From positions 61,227,603-61,291,602 of the forward strand of contig OZ024929.1 of NCBI GenBank assembly GCA_964017235.1: a stretch of DNA of 64,000 nt, read 5' to 3'. The stretch comes from Sabellastarte sp. h YS-2021 (Eukaryota > Annelida > Polychaeta > Sabellida > Sabellidae). Position 1 is the first letter of the stretch. The number at the start of each line of letters is the position of its first letter. This document shows positions 63,984-64,000 of the stretch, piece after piece. The translations under genes and the position numbers were made by a program. The notes beneath the pieces were generated by a model, which had not been told where the DNA came from, did no database searches, and was given only the letters and a program-made list of their open reading frames with translations.

Positions 63984-64000
63984 CCAATCATTTTAGGGGG
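63984..64000 (+). mobile_element. Probable start of SINE family 1 copy 4 (target duplication plus first 2 bases)
   Basis: The window ends in CCAATCATTTTAGGGGG. Ordinary monomers have TTTTAGGG followed by C or T, and a longer run of G occurs only where SINE family 1 follows. The position is exactly 3863 bp after the same point of copy 3, so a fourth copy should continue beyond base 64000. Confidence 0.78.

Larger units (their letters stand above)
1..64000 (+). repeat. Satellite DNA array, ~148-bp monomer, head-to-tail
   Basis: The anchor TGTGGTATATC recurs at 82, 242, 390, 569, 717, 865, 1012, 1159, 1307, 1455, 1603, 1751 and 1899, and on to the window end, with a dominant step of 148 bp. Every monomer reads in the same direction; I saw no inverted block. 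A generic monomer runs: TGTGGTATATC, AAGAAAATA, TTGTG(A/T)CCAATCATTTTAGG, (G/T/C)CATATATRTAG, a variable segment, GCGATTTTATG, then two copies of a TTTTACAGGGTGGAGGAACA motif separated by CCCYAATTTG. The array runs off both ends of the window. Apart from about 0.85 kb of SINE, every stretch inspected belongs to it. The biological role is unknown; centromeric, pericentromeric or subtelomeric heterochromatin are all possible. Confidence 0.98.
59046..64000 (+). repeat. Super-HOR unit, second copy, truncated by window end
   Basis: This copy follows 51431 onward base for base with rare differences, including both classes of right-hand monomer and SINE copy 3. About 4.95 kb of the expected 7.6 kb is inside the window. 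Confidence 0.83.

Noticed and set aside
1..64000. CRISPR array
   Set aside because: Repeats are regular, but there are no unique spacers between short identical repeats and no cas genes. The units are contiguous 148-bp satellite monomers with eukaryotic SINEs.

Overview
The whole 64 kb window is one head-to-tail satellite DNA array, interrupted only by short tRNA-derived SINE insertions. I find no protein-coding gene, no complete functional RNA gene and no prokaryotic feature. The monomer is AT-rich and about 148 bp long (measured steps 147, 148, 148, 148). It lies in the same orientation from the first base to the last, so roughly 430 monomers fit. Each monomer contains two copies of a shorter motif (TTTTACAGGGTGGAGGAACA-like) offset by about 31 bp. 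Occasional monomers are 31 bp longer (three motif copies) or 12 bp longer (a private insert). The array is therefore layered: ~31-bp subrepeat, ~148-bp monomer, multi-kb higher-order repeat (HOR), and at the right end a 7.6-kb super-unit.

The organism is a eukaryote. The SINEs have RNA polymerase III A and B boxes, target-site duplications and a 3' module with GACGTAAAACCC followed by A-rich or (TTTGACC)n tails. From general knowledge of such elements I would guess a mollusc or another marine invertebrate, but the sequence alone does not prove this.

Layout: 1-6159, 12-mer HOR of 1817 bp and its 2113/2229-bp derivatives; 6160-10667, a 1948-bp HOR in two copies; 10668-22420, 1339-, 2966-, 2478- and 1342-bp repeats, including one clean 488-bp internal deletion; 22421-28050, mostly a 1923-bp HOR in two copies; 28051-35418, 1343-bp spacing and a 2838-bp HOR in two copies; 35433-35586, a lone SINE (family 2); 35587-44900, short-range 148-bp duplications and 1340/1489-bp HORs; 44901-51430, a more diverged block with 2213-, 1031- and 852-bp spacings; 51431-64000, a SINE-bearing HOR in which SINE family 1 recurs at 52520, 56383 and 60136, with a fourth copy apparently starting on the last two bases. 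SINE spacings alternate 3863, 3753, 3863 bp, giving a 7616-bp super-unit.

Nothing here works as a pathway. The interest lies in array evolution: two different SINE families sit at the same position in the monomer, one SINE insertion has been carried along by satellite amplification, and chimeric monomers and quantised length differences record unequal exchange. The many 63-121-residue open frames are translations of the satellite itself and are not annotated as genes.
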